Source of the DNA: Myxococcota bacterium
Lineage (GTDB): Bacteria > Myxococcota > Polyangia > GCA-2747355 > JAKLHH01
DNA length: 6,377 nt
Assembly: GCA_022710245.1 (NCBI GenBank)
Contig: JAKLHH010000459.1
Location: 1 to 6,377 of the forward strand
Direction: 5' to 3'
Shown: in pieces, positions 4,835 through 6,377 of the stretch
How the letters are laid out: each line of letters opens with the position of its first letter
Numbering within the stretch: the first letter of the stretch is position 1
Translations under genes and position numbers: made by a program
The notes under the pieces: model-generated
What the model saw: the letters and a program-made list of their open reading frames with translations, nothing else
What the model was told of the DNA's origin: nothing
The model's database searches: none

Positions 4835-6334
4835 ATGTCTGACGCGACCGTGACCGCCGGGCGGGGTGTCGTCTTCATCGCCTTCGCCAAGCTCTACTTC
4901 ATGGTGGCGGGCTACGCCATCTACTTCATCCTCCCGCGAATGCTGCACTCCGAGGTGCTCTGGGGGAACTACCTGCTCGTCATCGGGCTGGTCTCGGTGA
5001 TCGACAACGTGCTGGTGACCGCGACCATCCAGGCGGTGAGCAAGTTCACCGCCGAGGACGAGTCGCAGGCTAACGCGGTCAAGCGCGCCGCGCTGAAGAT
5101 GCAGCTGTTCCTCGGCGGCAGCATCGCCATCGCCTACGTCGCCGCCGCGCCGCTCGTCGCACGCTGGGAGAAGGACGCGAGCCTGACCACGCTCTACCAG
5201 CTCTCGGCGGGCATCATGTTCTGTTACTCGTTCTACGCGGTCTTCGTGGGATCGCTGAACGGGCTCCGGCGCTTCGGCGGGCAGGCGACGCTCGACGTCA
5301 CCTTCTCGACGCTGCGGATGGGCCTCATCCTTGGATTCGTCTTCCTCGGCTGGGGCGTCTTCGGCGCGGTCGGCGGCTTCGTCACCGCGGCCGCCATCAT
5401 CCTGGTCGGCTCCGCGCTCTGGGTGGGCCTGCCACGGCGAGGGGGGAGCTTCGCCGCCAGCAAGATCTGGAGCTACATGGTCCAGCTCTTCGTCTACACG
5501 CTGGCGCTGAACCTGATCATGAGGGTCGACCTCTTCCTGCTGAAGCGCTACGCCTCCGGCCTCTCCGGCCTCACCGACCTCGAGGAGGCGGCCAAGGTCG
5601 CGTCGGCCTACGCGGGCTATTACGGCACCGCCCAGTCGCTCGCCTTCATCCCTTACCAGGCGATCCTCGCCGTCGCCTTCGTCGTCTTCCCGCTCGTCTC
5701 CCGCTCCACCTTCGAGAACGACCGCGCCACCACCCAGGCCTACGTCCGCCAGACGCTGCGCCTGTCGCTGGTCTTCGTGGCCGGGGTGGCGGTCGTCTTC
5801 ATGGCCAACCCGTCCGCGCTGATCCGTGTCATCTACCCGTCGCCCTACATGATCGGCGGCCGGGCGCTGCGCGTCCTCTCCGTCGGGATGGTCTGCTTCT
5901 CCCTCTTCACCATCATCAACACCATCCTGAACGGCGCCGGTCACACCCGCGACACCATCATCGCCGGGCTGATCACGCTCGCCGCCGCGGCGGCCGGCAA
6001 CGCGGTGCTGCTGCCCCGCGCCAGCTCGCCTGAGTCGGCCCTCTGGACCGCCGCCGCCGCGAGCACCGCCGCCATGGCGCTCGGGCTGGTCCTCTCCCTC
6101 ATCTTCCTCTACCGCCGCTTCACCGCCTGGTTCCCCATCGCCTCGCTGCTCCGCGTGGGGGCGGTGACGGCCGCCTGCCTGGTCGTGGGGCACTTCGTCC
6201 CGGAGCGCTCGCGGCTCTTCACCCTGATGGAGAGCGGCTTCATCTTCGGGCTCTACTTCGTCCTGCTGATCGTGCTCCGCGAGTTCAAGCGCGAGGACCT
6301 AGCCAAGATCAAGCGGATCATCCGTCGCGGCTAG
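4835..6334 (+). CDS. Polysaccharide flippase-like membrane protein (Wzx/MATE superfamily)
   Basis: This is a 499-residue integral inner-membrane protein. Hydrophobic segments fall near residues 11-34, 43-64, 88-109, 118-141, 158-175, 176-198, 213-231, 264-288, 308-324, 343-368, 375-393, 402-426, 435-453 and 461-482: about 14 helices, typical of polysaccharide flippases of the MATE/MVF (MOP) superfamily. The short amphipathic N-terminus before the first helix, the central loop with charged residues (232-255) and the basic tail KREDLAKIKRIIRRG (485-499) also fit. Such proteins move lipid-linked oligosaccharide repeat units across the inner membrane for O-antigen, capsule or exopolysaccharide assembly. 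Substrate is not readable from sequence, and no Wzy polymerase or chain-length gene is in the window. The ATG has no good Shine-Dalgarno and lies just after a small hairpin. The gene stands apart from the left-hand glycan cassette, but both may serve the cell envelope. Confidence 0.85.
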   Translation: MSDATVTAGRGVVFIAFAKLYFMVAGYAIYFILPRMLHSEVLWGNYLLVIGLVSVIDNVLVTATIQAVSKFTAEDESQANAVKRAALKMQLFLGGSIAIAYVAAAPLVARWEKDASLTTLYQLSAGIMFCYSFYAVFVGSLNGLRRFGGQATLDVTFSTLRMGLILGFVFLGWGVFGAVGGFVTAAAIILVGSALWVGLPRRGGSFAASKIWSYMVQLFVYTLALNLIMRVDLFLLKRYASGLSGLTDLEEAAKVASAYAGYYGTAQSLAFIPYQAILAVAFVVFPLVSRSTFENDRATTQAYVRQTLRLSLVFVAGVAVVFMANPSALIRVIYPSPYMIGGRALRVLSVGMVCFSLFTIINTILNGAGHTRDTIIAGLITLAAAAAGNAVLLPRASSPESALWTAAAASTAAMALGLVLSLIFLYRRFTAWFPIASLLRVGAVTAACLVVGHFVPERSRLFTLMESGFIFGLYFVLLIVLREFKREDLAKIKRIIRRG

Positions 6335-6335
6335 T

Positions 6336-6354
6336 ACCGCGTCACAGCGGTTTT
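6336..6354 (+). terminator. Weak intrinsic terminator candidate after the flippase
   Basis: ACCGC (6336-6340) pairs with GCGGT (6347-6351) across a six-base loop and is followed directly by a run ending TTTT (6351-6354). It starts one base after the flippase stop codon. The five-base stem and short T-run make this a weak candidate, but it is the only stem in the window followed by Ts at a gene end. Confidence 0.4.
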
Positions 6355-6377
6355 GACTGGTTCACGCCGTCGTCGCG

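Noticed and set aside
4145..6193. 682-codon open frame on the - strand, antisense to the flippase and overlapping the phosphatase in another frame
   Set aside because: Its translation is low-complexity and rich in Arg, Glu, Asp and Gly, typical of a shadow of GC-rich coding DNA; the opposing flippase and the in-phase HAD gene have clear family motifs.

Overview
The window is a high-GC bacterial chromosome segment with strong G/C preference at third codon positions and tightly packed genes. The mix of genes, together with a GCGTGAG-type heptamer minisatellite, suggests a Myxococcota or other deltaproteobacterial-type genome. That placement is an inference from style and remembered relatives, not a demonstrated assignment.

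Left part (1-2504, + strand): a surface-carbohydrate cassette. Bases 1-69 look like the tail of an upstream gene. After a short, repeat-rich junction comes an open reading frame (85-663) that resembles only part of a glycoside-hydrolase-like protein. It appears to have lost the strands that carry the catalytic glutamates. It is followed by a CgeB-like GT-B glycosyltransferase (674-1771) and a sugar nucleotidyltransferase (1773-2504) with a strong ribosome-binding site, one base downstream of the glycosyltransferase stop. Close spacing and one direction suggest an operon. The likely division of labour is that the nucleotidyltransferase makes an NDP-sugar and the glycosyltransferase transfers a sugar to an unknown surface glycan. 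The nucleotidyltransferase ends inside a five-copy GCGTGAR tandem repeat (2492-2526).

Middle part (2567-3960): a small conserved-looking protein of unknown function on the - strand (2567-2944) is transcribed divergently from a two-gene + strand unit. That unit is a flavin reductase/flavoredoxin-type FMN-binding protein (3119-3679) overlapping by one base (TGATG) a 93-residue HTH plus zinc-ribbon protein (3679-3960). The pair may be a redox enzyme with a co-translated regulator.

Right part (3988-6377): a HAD-family phosphatase on the - strand (3988-4674) lies head-to-head with a 499-residue polytopic membrane protein of the polysaccharide flippase (Wzx/MATE-like) superfamily (4835-6334). A small hairpin sits just before the flippase start, and a weak stem-plus-T-run follows its stop. 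No gene-free stretch exceeds about 180 bases. No tRNA, rRNA, CRISPR array or complete mobile element was seen. Nothing here is clearly a new system. The most interesting points are the broken or rearranged hydrolase at a structured junction, the conserved-looking glycosyltransferase/nucleotidyltransferase cassette of unknown product, and the reductase-regulator pair.
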